Positions 8,892-18,299 of a stretch of DNA of 64,000 bases are shown in pieces (position 1 is the stretch's first letter; each line of letters begins with the position of its first letter). Source of the stretch: Bacteroidota bacterium (GTDB lineage: Bacteria; Bacteroidota; Bacteroidia; Chitinophagales; Chitinophagaceae). The notes under the pieces are model-generated. The model saw nothing but the letters and a program-made list of their open reading frames with translations. It searched no databases and was not told where the DNA came from. The stretch spans positions 1 through 64,000 of the forward strand of contig JAEWHC010000009.1 in assembly GCA_023387985.1 (NCBI GenBank), given 5' to 3'. The position numbers were made by a program, and so were the translations under genes.

Positions 8892-11681
8892 ATGCGAATG
8901 AAACGATTCTTTTCATTATTCGCCCTGGCGGTTTTCATTCAGATCAGCACCGGGGCGCAGGCTGTCAGCCAAATGACAGTGAAAGATTTCCGGGTACTTT
9001 CTTTTCCGGGAATTGAACCGCCACCGGCACGCTTCAACTGGCCACTGGTTTCTTTTGAGATCAATAATCAACCATTTTTTGCTGATAAGGATAATGAACA
9101 AATCAGGCTGCATTTGGTTGATACCGGAAAATTCAGTCCCGGTATAAGGCTCCGGGTGGAATTTGAAAACATTTCGAATGATACGCTTGTGCTGCGCAAT
9201 GTTGTTCCCCTGGGTATTGATTCAAACGCGGTATATATAACCGGCAAAGGAGACCATGGCCTGAGCCGCACCCATGTATTTGTGCCCGGCTATGCACCGG
9301 TAAATTGCATTGTACCCGACAACGCCTGGGAACTTGGATTTTCCGCGAGAACAACCGGAAACAATTTATCCATTTGCGCGCTGGTGCGCCGCGACCGCTC
9401 CACCTTGTTTAATGGGCGGCTCTCCAGGTTTGAAACCACCCTTTATCCGGGGGGCCGTATCAGCTATTGGTTTTATGCCGATACATTTAGTGGTGCCTGG
9501 CAGGAAGGATTGCGAAAGATTTTCCAGGACCGCCACCTCTATGACGTGGCCGCATTTGACAACAGCTTATTTGAACGCCCCGATTTGGAATGGATCCGCC
9601 GCAGCTACGTCATGCACTTAAAAATGGCCTGGGACAGGGATTATTACGATGCTGAAACCAGGGAATTTGGTTTGACCGGATTCATCAACCGCGGTAAAAA
9701 ATTATATGGGGGCGATGATGCCATTGGGTTGTGGCCAACCTGGCCCATGCTGGGTTTGGACGAACGCAACCAGTTTGATATGTTCCGCGATTTACCGGGC
9801 GGATTGCCGGCTTTGCGCAGGCAGGTTTCGGATATGCATAAGCTGGGTACCCGGCTATTGATTGCTTACAATCCCTGGGATGAAAGCACCCGAAAAGAAG
9901 ATCAGGTAAAAGGTCTTGCCGCTATCCTGGAAGGAACGGGGGCGGATGGCGCCATACTTGATACCCGTGGCGCTTCAAGCCGCGAATTGCAGGATGCAGC
10001 CGATCGCGTGAAGCCGGGTATGGTAATGTACAGCGAAGGCATGGCCGTGCCGAAGGACATGCAGGGCATTGTTTCTGGAAGGGTGCACAACGCGCTGTAC
10101 TATCCGCCGCTGCTCAGCCTGAATAAATTCATCAAACCGGAGTTTGCCATTTTCCGCGTAGCGGAATTGTATAAAGAACCGATTCAGCGGGAATACGCCA
10201 CTTCATTTTTCAACGGCTATGGAACGGAACTGAATGTGTTTGCCCCGGGCAACCCGGAATGGGTGGAGGAGCAGTACCGTTTCCTGGGCAAAACAACCCG
10301 GATACTCCGTGAAAATACCGCGCAATTTACTTCCAGGAAATTTACCCCATTGATCCCTGCGCTGGTGGATTCCATTTACGTCAATCAATGGATGGAGGGC
10401 GATAAAACCGTTTATACCCTGTTCAGTCTGCACCCGGCAGGATTTACAGGTCCATTGTTCCGGGTGGATCCTGTGGCGGGAAAACATTTTGTTGATGTTT
10501 GGCACCATGAGGAGATCAGGCCGGTTTCCACGGATCAGGGATATTATTTGCCTGCGAAGCTTGACGGGTTTTCAGCCAGGTACCTGGGAACCAATAATGA
10601 AGGCATGGTGGATTGCGTGGTGGAATTTCCTGAATTGTTGCGGGTGAATGTTGCGGGTGAGGAAATCGCGGTGACCGCTCCGGCGGGTGACAGCATATTG
10701 TTCTGGGCCGGGAATCCGGCATATGATAAAAACCCGATTTCTTTCAGTAAGCTCAGTGTACAAACCACCATTCAAAAGATCCGGGGATATGGCGACGATA
10801 AAATCGTAATCCAGTTGATGGGCGATGGTGGCCAACTGCTGGATGAGCGGGTGATTGCATTTACCGCCGGCAGCCCGTGGCGCATTTCAAAAAAAACGAC
10901 CACGCCGAAAGCATCCGGGCATGAAGCGGCTATGGTAAAAATTCCACCAGGGGCATTCATTTTCAAAACCACCAATGGAGACGAATTTATTCCCTATCCA
11001 AAATCGCAGGAAAACGACACCATAACGTTGCCTGCATTTATGATGGATAAGTACCCGGTCACCAACCGGGAATTTCACCGGTTTATACAGGCCACAAATT
11101 ACCGGCCGCGTGACAGTGCGAATTTCCTGAAGCATTGGGAGAATGGTCGCCCGGCAGCAGGCCGCGAAAATTTTCCGGTGGTATATGTCAGCCTGGAAGA
11201 TGCGCAGGCTTATGCCAAATGGGCGGAAAAACGCCTGCCCACGGAAGCCGAATGGCAATATGCCGCGCAGGCAGGGGATGCACGAAGTTGGCCATGGAGC
11301 GGGAATACACCGGAGATCAAACGCCAAGAGGAACCGGTGACTTCTACCTTAACCGTTTTCCGTATCAAAGGCATTGACAGCAGCCTGGCCAACCTGGCTG
11401 AAAGGCCTTATGCGGTGGGCAGTTTCCCCAATGGCGCGAATCCCCATGGTTTGCAGGATCTTACCGGTTCGGTATGGCAACTTACCGGCGATGTGTATCA
11501 AACCGGCAATTACCGCTACATTATGTTGAAAGGCGGCTCCTGGTTCAATCCCTCAAGCAGTTGGTGGTATATCCAGGGTGGCCCGCGGGAATTGCACTAC
11601 CGGCAGTACCTGTTGCGGGTTTCACCGGGGTTTGAACGGAATGCGACAGTCGGTTTCCGTTGTGTGAAGGACCTGGAATAG
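8892..11681 (+). CDS. Secreted TIM-barrel glycosidase-like protein with C-terminal SUMF1-like domain
   Basis: A 929-residue exported protein (signal peptide ending near GAQA) made of a beta-rich N-terminal third, a barrel-like central part and a C-terminal formylglycine-generating-enzyme (SUMF1) fold from about residue 680. In the barrel, TGADGAILDTRGAS and MVMYSEGMA resemble the nucleophile Asp and acid Glu regions of GH13/GH36-type barrels. The SUMF1 part has MDKYPVTNREF, KRLPTEAEWQYAAQAG and GFRCVKD. The two catalytic cysteines of genuine FGE (human C336 and C341, in GGSYMCHRSYC) are replaced here (GGSWFNPSSSW), so oxidase activity is unlikely and a binding or structural role is more plausible. 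It starts directly at the stop of the upstream glycosidase gene, so both probably process the same glycan. Confidence 0.75.
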   Translation: MRMKRFFSLFALAVFIQISTGAQAVSQMTVKDFRVLSFPGIEPPPARFNWPLVSFEINNQPFFADKDNEQIRLHLVDTGKFSPGIRLRVEFENISNDTLVLRNVVPLGIDSNAVYITGKGDHGLSRTHVFVPGYAPVNCIVPDNAWELGFSARTTGNNLSICALVRRDRSTLFNGRLSRFETTLYPGGRISYWFYADTFSGAWQEGLRKIFQDRHLYDVAAFDNSLFERPDLEWIRRSYVMHLKMAWDRDYYDAETREFGLTGFINRGKKLYGGDDAIGLWPTWPMLGLDERNQFDMFRDLPGGLPALRRQVSDMHKLGTRLLIAYNPWDESTRKEDQVKGLAAILEGTGADGAILDTRGASSRELQDAADRVKPGMVMYSEGMAVPKDMQGIVSGRVHNALYYPPLLSLNKFIKPEFAIFRVAELYKEPIQREYATSFFNGYGTELNVFAPGNPEWVEEQYRFLGKTTRILRENTAQFTSRKFTPLIPALVDSIYVNQWMEGDKTVYTLFSLHPAGFTGPLFRVDPVAGKHFVDVWHHEEIRPVSTDQGYYLPAKLDGFSARYLGTNNEGMVDCVVEFPELLRVNVAGEEIAVTAPAGDSILFWAGNPAYDKNPISFSKLSVQTTIQKIRGYGDDKIVIQLMGDGGQLLDERVIAFTAGSPWRISKKTTTPKASGHEAAMVKIPPGAFIFKTTNGDEFIPYPKSQENDTITLPAFMMDKYPVTNREFHRFIQATNYRPRDSANFLKHWENGRPAAGRENFPVVYVSLEDAQAYAKWAEKRLPTEAEWQYAAQAGDARSWPWSGNTPEIKRQEEPVTSTLTVFRIKGIDSSLANLAERPYAVGSFPNGANPHGLQDLTGSVWQLTGDVYQTGNYRYIMLKGGSWFNPSSSWWYIQGGPRELHYRQYLLRVSPGFERNATVGFRCVKDLE

Positions 11682-11786
11682 GGTTTGGCATTTTGTCTCC
11701 CGCCCGGGTGGGCTACCCGCCTATACGCCTGGTTTATGGGTGATTGGTTAATTTTCATGTTTGACAGGGCTGTTTCCTTATATGCG

Positions 11787-11892
11787 CCTTTGTGACCTAC
11801 CCCGAATATGTCCGGGATAAACAACATTTAACACCTGAAGAATTCGATGCAGCAATAGGGCGTTCATGGCATTTAATCCAATTGATTTAATT
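11787..11892 (+). pseudogene. Possible C-terminal gene relic
   Basis: After an in-frame stop, a short frame encodes a peptide ending in YPEYVRDK, HLTPEEFDAAIGR and SWHLIQLI before a TAA. The composition looks protein-like rather than random, but there is no start and no family could be named. It overlaps the ATG proposed for the next gene in another frame. It may be the remains of a deleted gene. Confidence 0.25.
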
Positions 11893-12423
11893 TGTGGAAA
11901 TACTCAACCTTCAACTTTGAAAAATCCAATCATCATCATGGGGGTTTCTGGTTCGGGAAAAACAACGATCGGAAAATTGCTGGAGGATAAAACAGGCTAT
12001 ACCTTTTTGGATGCGGATGATTTTCATCCACGGATCAATGTCGAAAAAATGAAAGCCGGAATTCCGCTCGGGGACGCTGACCGGTGGCCCTGGCTCGAAA
12101 AGCTGAACGTAGAATTAAAAAGTCATTTGCACCGGGGCAAAACCGTAATCCTGGCCTGTTCTGCTTTAAAAAAAGCTTACCGTGAAAAGTTGGAAGAAGG
12201 CATTGGCGATAATATACTTTGGGTTTTTCTGAAAGGTGATGTTGATGTACTCAAAAGCCGGCTCGAAAGTCGAAAAGGACATTATATGCCTGCAACATTA
12301 TTGCAATCCCAAATGGATGCCCTTGAAGAACCGGAGGATGCATTGCACATAGCCATCAGCCAATCGCCCGGTGAAATCGTATCCGGCATAATGAAAGCAA
12401 TGGAAAATGATGAACATCTGTGA
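11866..12423 (+). CDS. gntK: Gluconokinase
   Basis: ATP-dependent kinase converting gluconate to 6-phosphogluconate for the pentose phosphate or Entner-Doudoroff route. The P-loop GVSGSGKTT, the DADDFHP motif, the PLGDADRWPWL segment and ACSALKKAYREKL are all diagnostic of the GntK family. At 185 residues it is about 17 longer than usual. An in-frame TTG at 11917 (Met-Lys-Asn-Pro-Ile-Ile-Ile) would give a more typical N-terminus. The GntP-type permease about 1.8 kb downstream on the same strand is the likely functional partner, separated by an oppositely oriented fusion gene. Confidence 0.9.
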   Translation: MAFNPIDLICGNTQPSTLKNPIIIMGVSGSGKTTIGKLLEDKTGYTFLDADDFHPRINVEKMKAGIPLGDADRWPWLEKLNVELKSHLHRGKTVILACSALKKAYREKLEEGIGDNILWVFLKGDVDVLKSRLESRKGHYMPATLLQSQMDALEEPEDALHIAISQSPGEIVSGIMKAMENDEHL

Positions 12424-12478
12424 CACGCAATCCAATCTGAAGGCCGGGCGCTTGAGCGTTGCGCAAAGGATCTTTTGT

Positions 12479-13984
12479 TTATAAAACAAATACAGGCACA
12501 ATAACAAACCACATCATGTACGTGAGCGCAAGTACCATCAGCTTATTGATCGTACCGGGTTTATTCTTGTATCGGATGAATCTGCGCAGTTCAATGGAGA
12601 GCAGGATGGCATGGGGTACCGCAAGGAAAATGACCCAGGAATAAACCAGGCTGCTTTTGCTGAAAACCCATGCTGCAAGTGCCAGGGCGAGCCAGGTGGT
12701 GACCAGGGCAAACCATGCGGCAGCATTGGGCCCAAACCGTACCGCAATGGTTTTTTTGTTTACGTATGCATCTGCCAGCCGGTCGGGCACGTTGCTCATG
12801 GTAATGGAGGGCAGGATGGACATAAACAAGGGCAGGCCAATCAGCCAGGGCAGTGTTCCGGTTGGAGAACCGCCCTGGGCAAGGTAGCCGATCATGATCA
12901 CGCAAATGCTGTGCGTGATGCCTACCGTCAGTTCACCCAGGGTACGGTAACTGAATTTCAGAGGCGGTAATGTATAAGCGGCAGCGAGGAAAAAAGTAAC
13001 CGCGATGGCAATATATAACGCAAAGGCATTTGTGCCGGCGAGCCAGATGGCCAGAGCCGATAATCCCATGATCGCTGTCACCACCCATTTCAGGGTTCCG
13101 GCCATTTTTTCCGGGGCGATCTCTTTGTTCACCAACACCCGGGAGCCGCCATTGAAAGGACCGTATAACCTGTTCACCGCATCGGCTTTGAGGTCTTCAT
13201 ATTCATTGATAAATACAGCCATCACTTCTATAAGGAAAATGACCGCGTAACTGAGCAGGAACTTTAACCAACTGATATGGCCTCCGGAATAAGTGGCGGC
13301 AAAAGCGCCGGCCATAAAGGCCACAAAGGTCATGGGGTAAAACTGCAGGCGTAAAGCCTTCAACCAGGGTGTTGCGCTGAGCCGGAACATATCCCACGGT
13401 GTGGCCACGCCCTCTGTGGACCGGGCACCCAATATTTTTGCTTCCTGTAACCATTTTTCCCGTTGCGCGGCGGTAGAGTGGGTAATCGGGGAAAAATACC
13501 TGGTTTTGGTGGGTCCAATACCGCATAAACCCAGGGTAGCGGTTTTCATGGCATTTTCGGCGGGCGCTTTATTAAGCAGTTTGTGTATAAATGCCGGGGT
13601 ATCCATAGCAACCAGCAACTGTGCGGTACGGTTATGGAGCAGGCCGCGGTAATCACCGGGAATGGCCTCGTAAAAAGCAAACCCGGGAAGGAAAGTGCGG
13701 TCGAGAAATCCTTTGAGCAATGCCGGCATCATTCCCCACCAGACCGGGTAGACAAATACCAGGTGGTCGGCCCATTTGATCCATTCCAGGCTGCGGACGA
13801 TATCGGGTTCGCGGTGCTGGGATTGCGGCTGCCGAAATTCCACATTTTGTTCAAACTCCAATTCACTAAGGTTCAGCCGCCTGAGGTCGGCACCGGAATT
13901 ACGGGCACCTTCTTCATAGGCATCAGCAAGCGCATGGCAAAAACTATCCTGGCGAGGGTGGCCGAGAATGAGGAGTGTTTTCAT
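12479..13984 (-). CDS. Fusion of flavodoxin-like NAD(P)H:quinone oxidoreductase and UbiA prenyltransferase
   Basis: A 501-residue two-domain protein. Residues 1 to about 190 are a flavodoxin-like NAD(P)H dehydrogenase (LLILGHPRQDSFCHALADAY for FMN phosphate binding; YPVWWGMMPALLKGFLDR near 79-96). Residues about 205-501 are a polytopic UbiA-type prenyltransferase with both Asp-rich motifs: N260-x3-D264-x3-D268 (NEYEDLKAD) and D401-x3-D405 (NVPDRLADAYVNKKT). UbiA enzymes attach polyprenyl chains to aromatic acceptors for quinones, haem O or lipids. The joined quinone reductase suggests a coupled redox and prenylation role, which is inference. There is no stop or frameshift between the domains. 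It lies convergent to gntK and divergent from gntP. Confidence 0.85.
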   Translation of the reverse strand: MKTLLILGHPRQDSFCHALADAYEEGARNSGADLRRLNLSELEFEQNVEFRQPQSQHREPDIVRSLEWIKWADHLVFVYPVWWGMMPALLKGFLDRTFLPGFAFYEAIPGDYRGLLHNRTAQLLVAMDTPAFIHKLLNKAPAENAMKTATLGLCGIGPTKTRYFSPITHSTAAQREKWLQEAKILGARSTEGVATPWDMFRLSATPWLKALRLQFYPMTFVAFMAGAFAATYSGGHISWLKFLLSYAVIFLIEVMAVFINEYEDLKADAVNRLYGPFNGGSRVLVNKEIAPEKMAGTLKWVVTAIMGLSALAIWLAGTNAFALYIAIAVTFFLAAAYTLPPLKFSYRTLGELTVGITHSICVIMIGYLAQGGSPTGTLPWLIGLPLFMSILPSITMSNVPDRLADAYVNKKTIAVRFGPNAAAWFALVTTWLALALAAWVFSKSSLVYSWVIFLAVPHAILLSIELRRFIRYKNKPGTINKLMVLALTYMMWFVIVPVFVL

Positions 13985-14203
13985 GTTGGGAAAAATGGGA
14001 TTTCATGCTTCCGAATAGATTCCGGTGAAGGTGAAAAAATTGAAATGAATGATACCGTATTGAAAATCGGATATCGTGGATGGGGTCTTCAAAAATCAAT
14101 CCAACTTGGCGCGCTGCCCATCCCGGTTCTTTTTAAATGCTTTAAAGCAAATCCGTTGTATTTTTCCAATATCATCAAGGTTTAACGCAAAAACAACTTC
14201 AAC

Positions 14204-15532
14204 ATGCTTCTCTGGATTGTCCTCGCCGGTATGGCCATTTTGCTGATCCTTATCCTGTGGGTAAGGTTGCATGCTTTCCTGGCGTTGCTCATCGCAAGTT
14301 TGTTTACGGCCATCACCGCAGGCTTGCCTGCTGCCTCGGCACTCCAAAGCATGCAGGACGGTATGGGTTCAACACTTGGGTATGTGGCAACCATTATTGG
14401 TTTGGGCGCATTGCTCGGCGCCATGCTGGAGGCCACCGGAGGAATTGAAGTCATTTCAAATTGGCTCCTGAAAAAGCTGGGCAGTAAGCGTTCGCCAACC
14501 GCTATGGGCATTGCAGGGCTGGTCATCTCCATCCCGGTTTTCTTTGATGTGGCTTTTATCCTGCTGGTACCTTTGATTTATGCTTTGCAACGGCAGTCCA
14601 AACGGTCTTTGCTGATTTATGCCATTCCGCTGCTTGCCGGCCTTGCGCTTGGCCACGCGTTCATTCCCCCTACACCCGGTCCCATTGCTGTCGCGCAATT
14701 GCTGGGCGCCGACCTGGGCAAAGTAATTCTTGCCGGATTTCTGACCGGCATACCCGCCGTACTGTTAGCCGGGATTGTTTATGGTAAATATATCGGCGGA
14801 AAATTCTTCGTACAGGCACCGGATACCGGTGTGGAAGAACTGCATATTCCGGGTGTAAAACTGCCTTCCTTCGGGCTCGTGTTTTTCGCGTTGATTCTGC
14901 CCGTGCTGCTGATTGTGTTCAATACATTTTCTTCTTCAGGCTTGTTGCCCTTGCCGGATTCGGCTGTTTCGTTTTTTGGGTTTATCGGCCATCCATTTAC
15001 CGCGTTAATTATCGCGAATGTTTTCGCCTGGTATTTTCTCGGCATTCGCCAGAAAATCAGCCGGAATAAATTGATGGATATCTCCAGCAAAAGCCTGATG
15101 CCCGCGGGGAGCATAATCCTGCTGACAGGCGCGGGGAGTGTGTTTAAAGAAGTGCTGGTACAAACCGGCGCGGGAAAGTTGCTGGCGGAAACGCTTGCTG
15201 CTTACGGTTTGCCGGTACTGGCTTTCGCGTTCCTGGCGGCTGCCCTCATGCGCATCCTCCAGGGTTCGGCCACTGTGGCGATGATCACTTCAGCGAGTTT
15301 GATAGCTCCGTTGCTGAATGCAGGCATGTCCGGCTGGGAACTGGCCGCCCTGGTGATGGCCATTGCCAGCGGTGCGACCATCCTTTCGCATGTAAACGAC
15401 AGCGGCTTCTGGCTGGTGAAACAATACCTGGGCATGACGGAGAAGCAGACTTTTCGAAGCTGGAGTGTTGCGACCACCATCATTGCTGTTGTTGGATTCC
15501 TGATGGCCACATTGATCTACGTGCTGGGATGA
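14204..15532 (+). CDS. gntP: GntP-family gluconate:H+ symporter
   Basis: Inner-membrane permease of 442 residues in the gluconate:H+ symporter family, importing gluconate or a related sugar acid. It is hydrophobic throughout, with family landmarks IIGLGALLGAMLEATGG, SIPVFFDVAFILLVP, the GHAFIPPTPGPIAVAQ loop and ILSHVNDSGFWLVKQYLG near the C-terminus. ATG 14204 lies about 20 bp after a T/A-rich stretch. The gluconokinase about 1.8 kb upstream supplies the next step, so uptake and phosphorylation are encoded together. The 218 bp upstream separate it from the divergent fusion gene and should contain both promoters. Confidence 0.92.
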   Translation: MLLWIVLAGMAILLILILWVRLHAFLALLIASLFTAITAGLPAASALQSMQDGMGSTLGYVATIIGLGALLGAMLEATGGIEVISNWLLKKLGSKRSPTAMGIAGLVISIPVFFDVAFILLVPLIYALQRQSKRSLLIYAIPLLAGLALGHAFIPPTPGPIAVAQLLGADLGKVILAGFLTGIPAVLLAGIVYGKYIGGKFFVQAPDTGVEELHIPGVKLPSFGLVFFALILPVLLIVFNTFSSSGLLPLPDSAVSFFGFIGHPFTALIIANVFAWYFLGIRQKISRNKLMDISSKSLMPAGSIILLTGAGSVFKEVLVQTGAGKLLAETLAAYGLPVLAFAFLAAALMRILQGSATVAMITSASLIAPLLNAGMSGWELAALVMAIASGATILSHVNDSGFWLVKQYLGMTEKQTFRSWSVATTIIAVVGFLMATLIYVLG

Positions 15533-15784
15533 TTATGGCCTGCTTTTATTGAAACCGGCTTTCTTTTCATCCTGCTTTTCTTCAGCAACTTTCAAACTAC
15601 CGGGAACAGGATCCCTCAGATTGATTAGCAGCACGTCGGCCCTGGCGCTGTTTTCAGCAGCTTTGGGATCCTTCAGGGCTTTAATGATATGGTCACACAC
15701 AGGGTTATCATTTTTCCGGATTTCCTGTGCCCCGGCATTATTCAAGAATGCCAAACCAAAAATGAGTGCAATAACCTTGTTCAT
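15533..15784 (-). CDS. Small exported protein, unknown function
   Basis: An 83-residue protein with a good signal peptide (Met-Asn-Lys-Val then a hydrophobic stretch to NNAGAQ) and a mature part of about 60 charged residues (ICDHIIKALKDPKAAENS-like helix, Lys-rich tail). ATG 15784 is chosen over an upstream TTG. No family was recognised. The stop codon abuts that of the convergent permease gene, with no intergenic base. Confidence 0.6.
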   Translation of the reverse strand: MNKVIALIFGLAFLNNAGAQEIRKNDNPVCDHIIKALKDPKAAENSARADVLLINLRDPVPGSLKVAEEKQDEKKAGFNKSRP

Positions 15785-15909
15785 GAAATGCAATTTATCA
15801 GCAAAACGAAAATTGGGCGGCAGCAGTTACCCATGGCGGTTGAATTAACATATCGGCGACCTGGATTCAGCATGTGGACCTGTGACGACATGGCATGTTC
15901 ATTTCAATA

Positions 15910-16110
15910 TTACCGGACAACCGAATCCATTATTGAATTCAGGCTGTCGTCAGAGAAGCTGGCCGTACCAATGCGCATCAGCGGATCGGTTGTGGCCGGA
16001 TCTACTGTATCTTCTGCCGCCGAGGTGATTTCAACATTTGTTCCATCGACGTTACAAGCCGTAATCAACAAGAAAAAGCTGCCCATTGCAATGAATAATT
16101 TTATCCGCAT
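15910..16110 (-). CDS. Small SPII lipoprotein, unknown function
   Basis: A 66-residue predicted lipoprotein with a basic start, hydrophobic core and lipobox LITAC (Cys at about residue 19). The mature part is short, acidic and Ser/Thr-rich (EDTVDPATTDP), as in many Bacteroidota tethered peptides without a fold assignment. Its position between another small exported protein and ligA on the same strand gives no functional hint. Confidence 0.65.
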   Translation of the reverse strand: MRIKLFIAMGSFFLLITACNVDGTNVEITSAAEDTVDPATTDPLMRIGTASFSDDSLNSIMDSVVR

Positions 16111-16214
16111 AGCTATCCGCGATGTTTAAGTCTTTATCCGATAAAGGATTGTGCCAAAATATCCCCGTCGCTGGTTTGTACAAAAAGACCTTAAATGAAA
16201 GACCAGGGCTGGTT

Positions 16215-18299
16215 TTATTCCATTATCTTCAAAAACTCCTCCTCGGTCAATATTTCAATGGAAGGTATCTTCTTGGCTTTTTCCAGTTTACTGCCCGCAT
16301 CTGTTCCTACAACCAGGTAATTCAGTTTGCTGCTTACACCACCTAAAATACTTCCTCCTGCTGCTTCGGCCATCGCTTCTGCCTCACTGCGTTTCATGGA
16401 GGATAATGTGCCGGTAAATAAAAAGGTCTTGCCATGAAAAGCACCGTCGCCGGTTGGCGCATCGGCTCTTTGCCTAAGGTTTAAACCAAGACTTTCCAAT
16501 TCACGCAGCATTGCGCGGTTATGATCATTTTCAAAGAATGCCCTGATGCTCGATGCCACTTTAGGCCCCACATCCTGAAGGGTTAGCAATTGCTCTTCGG
16601 TTCGGTTTTCGAGATCGTATAAATGATCAATACTGCGGGCGATTGTTTTGGCCATGGTTTCCCCTACATGCCGGATGCCCAATCCAAAAATCAGCCGGTA
16701 CAGGGGTTGTTTTTTGCTGGCTTCAATGGAATTTTGAAGGTTTTCAATGGATTTTTTGCCGAAGCCTTCAAGCTTCGCGATCTTGTCAAAATGCAGGCGG
16801 TACAGTCCCGGGATATCAGTAAGCAATCCCAGTTCGAAAAACTTGCGTACCTGTTGCTCGCCAAAACTGCGCACATCCATGGCATCCTTGCTCACGAAAT
16901 GGATCATCCGTTCAGCCACCTGGGCGGGGCATTCCAGGTTGACACAACGCCAGACCGCCTCGCCTTCTTCCCGTACCAGGTCTTCATTGCACACCGGGCA
17001 AAGGGTTGCAAATTCAATAGGCGTTTGCGTGCCATCCCGCTTTTCGGGTATTGCGTAGCTGATTTGAGGAATCACATCCCCTGCACGTTCGATAACCACG
17101 GTATCCCCAATCATCAAATCCTTTGAGGCAATAAAATCTTCATTGTGCAAGGTGATGCTGCCCACGACGACGCCGCCAATGGGTGCCGGATCTATTTTGG
17201 CAACCGGCGTCACAGCTCCCGTACGGCCAACCTGGTATTCCACTTTGCGCAGGATACTTGTAGCTTGCCTTGCCTTGAATTTATAGGCAATGGCCCAGCG
17301 GGGATGGTGCGAAGTCATGCCAAGACGATCCTGCATGGCGAGATCATTTACCTTGATCACCATGCCATCAATCTCATAATTCAGGGTGTCGCGCTTTTCT
17401 TCATATTCGTTGCAAAAGGCCAGCACTTTTTCAATCCCTGTAATCACGCGGGCTTCTTTCACGGGGCTTCTGAATCCCATTTCCCAAAGCATTTGCAACA
17501 TGCCATAATGGGTTGGCGGCAAATCCACTTCCCCGTTTGGATTGGCATAACCAACATGGTAAAAAAATGCTTCCAGGTTTCGCCGTCCTACTTCTTTCGG
17601 GTCTTTCATACGCAGTGATCCTGAAGCCGCGTTGCGTGGATTTGCCAGGGGTGGCAGGCCTTCTTCCATCAGGCCCTCGTTGAATTTGGCAAAATGCTGT
17701 TTGTTCATCAGCACTTCGCCGCGCAATTCCATCAGTTGCAACCCATTGGTTGCCAGTGGCACAGAAAGCGGAATATTGCGGATGCGTTTGGTATTTACGG
17801 TAATGTCATCGCCCTGGATGCCGTCCCCGCGGGTGGCCGCACGTGCCAGGCGGTCATTTTCATAAATGAGGGAAATGCTGGCCCCGTCGAATTTGGGTTC
17901 AACACAATATTCTATCGCGGTTAGTTTGAGCAATTCTCTTGCCTTGCGGTCAAAATCGCGCAGGTCGCCTTCATTGTAACTGTTATCCAGGCTCAGCATG
18001 GGTACAAGGTGCGAAACGGTTGCAAAACCCTGGTTGAGGCCGCCACCTACACGCTGTGTGGGCGAATCGGGGGTGATCCACTCCGGCTTTGCTTTTTCCG
18101 CAGCGTCCAGGCGCTTATAAAGCATATCATAATCAACATCTTCCAGGAGCGGTTCACTCAGAACATAGTAACGGTACTCATGAAAACGCAAGATGTTCCG
18201 CAATTCTTCCAGGGCGCTTTCCGATCCCAATGCGGGTTCCTCGTTCACCCATCGTTTGGTTTCCTTCCGCCACCACCCGGTATCATCGAATTTTTTCAT
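16215..18299 (-). CDS. ligA: NAD-dependent DNA ligase
   Basis: Essential replicative ligase sealing nicks with NAD as adenylate donor. The 694-residue protein has the full domain order: Ia helices with YRYYVLSEPLLEDVDYD for NAD binding, adenylation domain with the catalytic lysine K136 in KFDG, OB fold, a four-cysteine zinc finger (C434, C437, C452, C457), helix-hairpin-helix region, and a C-terminal BRCT domain from about residue 612. The start at 18299 (MKKFDDTGWW) is chosen because the 46 upstream in-frame residues do not resemble the family. An ATP-dependent ligase is also present near 55-57 kb, so this genome carries both ligase types. Confidence 0.97.
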   Translation of the reverse strand: MKKFDDTGWWRKETKRWVNEEPALGSESALEELRNILRFHEYRYYVLSEPLLEDVDYDMLYKRLDAAEKAKPEWITPDSPTQRVGGGLNQGFATVSHLVPMLSLDNSYNEGDLRDFDRKARELLKLTAIEYCVEPKFDGASISLIYENDRLARAATRGDGIQGDDITVNTKRIRNIPLSVPLATNGLQLMELRGEVLMNKQHFAKFNEGLMEEGLPPLANPRNAASGSLRMKDPKEVGRRNLEAFFYHVGYANPNGEVDLPPTHYGMLQMLWEMGFRSPVKEARVITGIEKVLAFCNEYEEKRDTLNYEIDGMVIKVNDLAMQDRLGMTSHHPRWAIAYKFKARQATSILRKVEYQVGRTGAVTPVAKIDPAPIGGVVVGSITLHNEDFIASKDLMIGDTVVIERAGDVIPQISYAIPEKRDGTQTPIEFATLCPVCNEDLVREEGEAVWRCVNLECPAQVAERMIHFVSKDAMDVRSFGEQQVRKFFELGLLTDIPGLYRLHFDKIAKLEGFGKKSIENLQNSIEASKKQPLYRLIFGLGIRHVGETMAKTIARSIDHLYDLENRTEEQLLTLQDVGPKVASSIRAFFENDHNRAMLRELESLGLNLRQRADAPTGDGAFHGKTFLFTGTLSSMKRSEAEAMAEAAGGSILGGVSSKLNYLVVGTDAGSKLEKAKKIPSIEILTEEEFLKIME

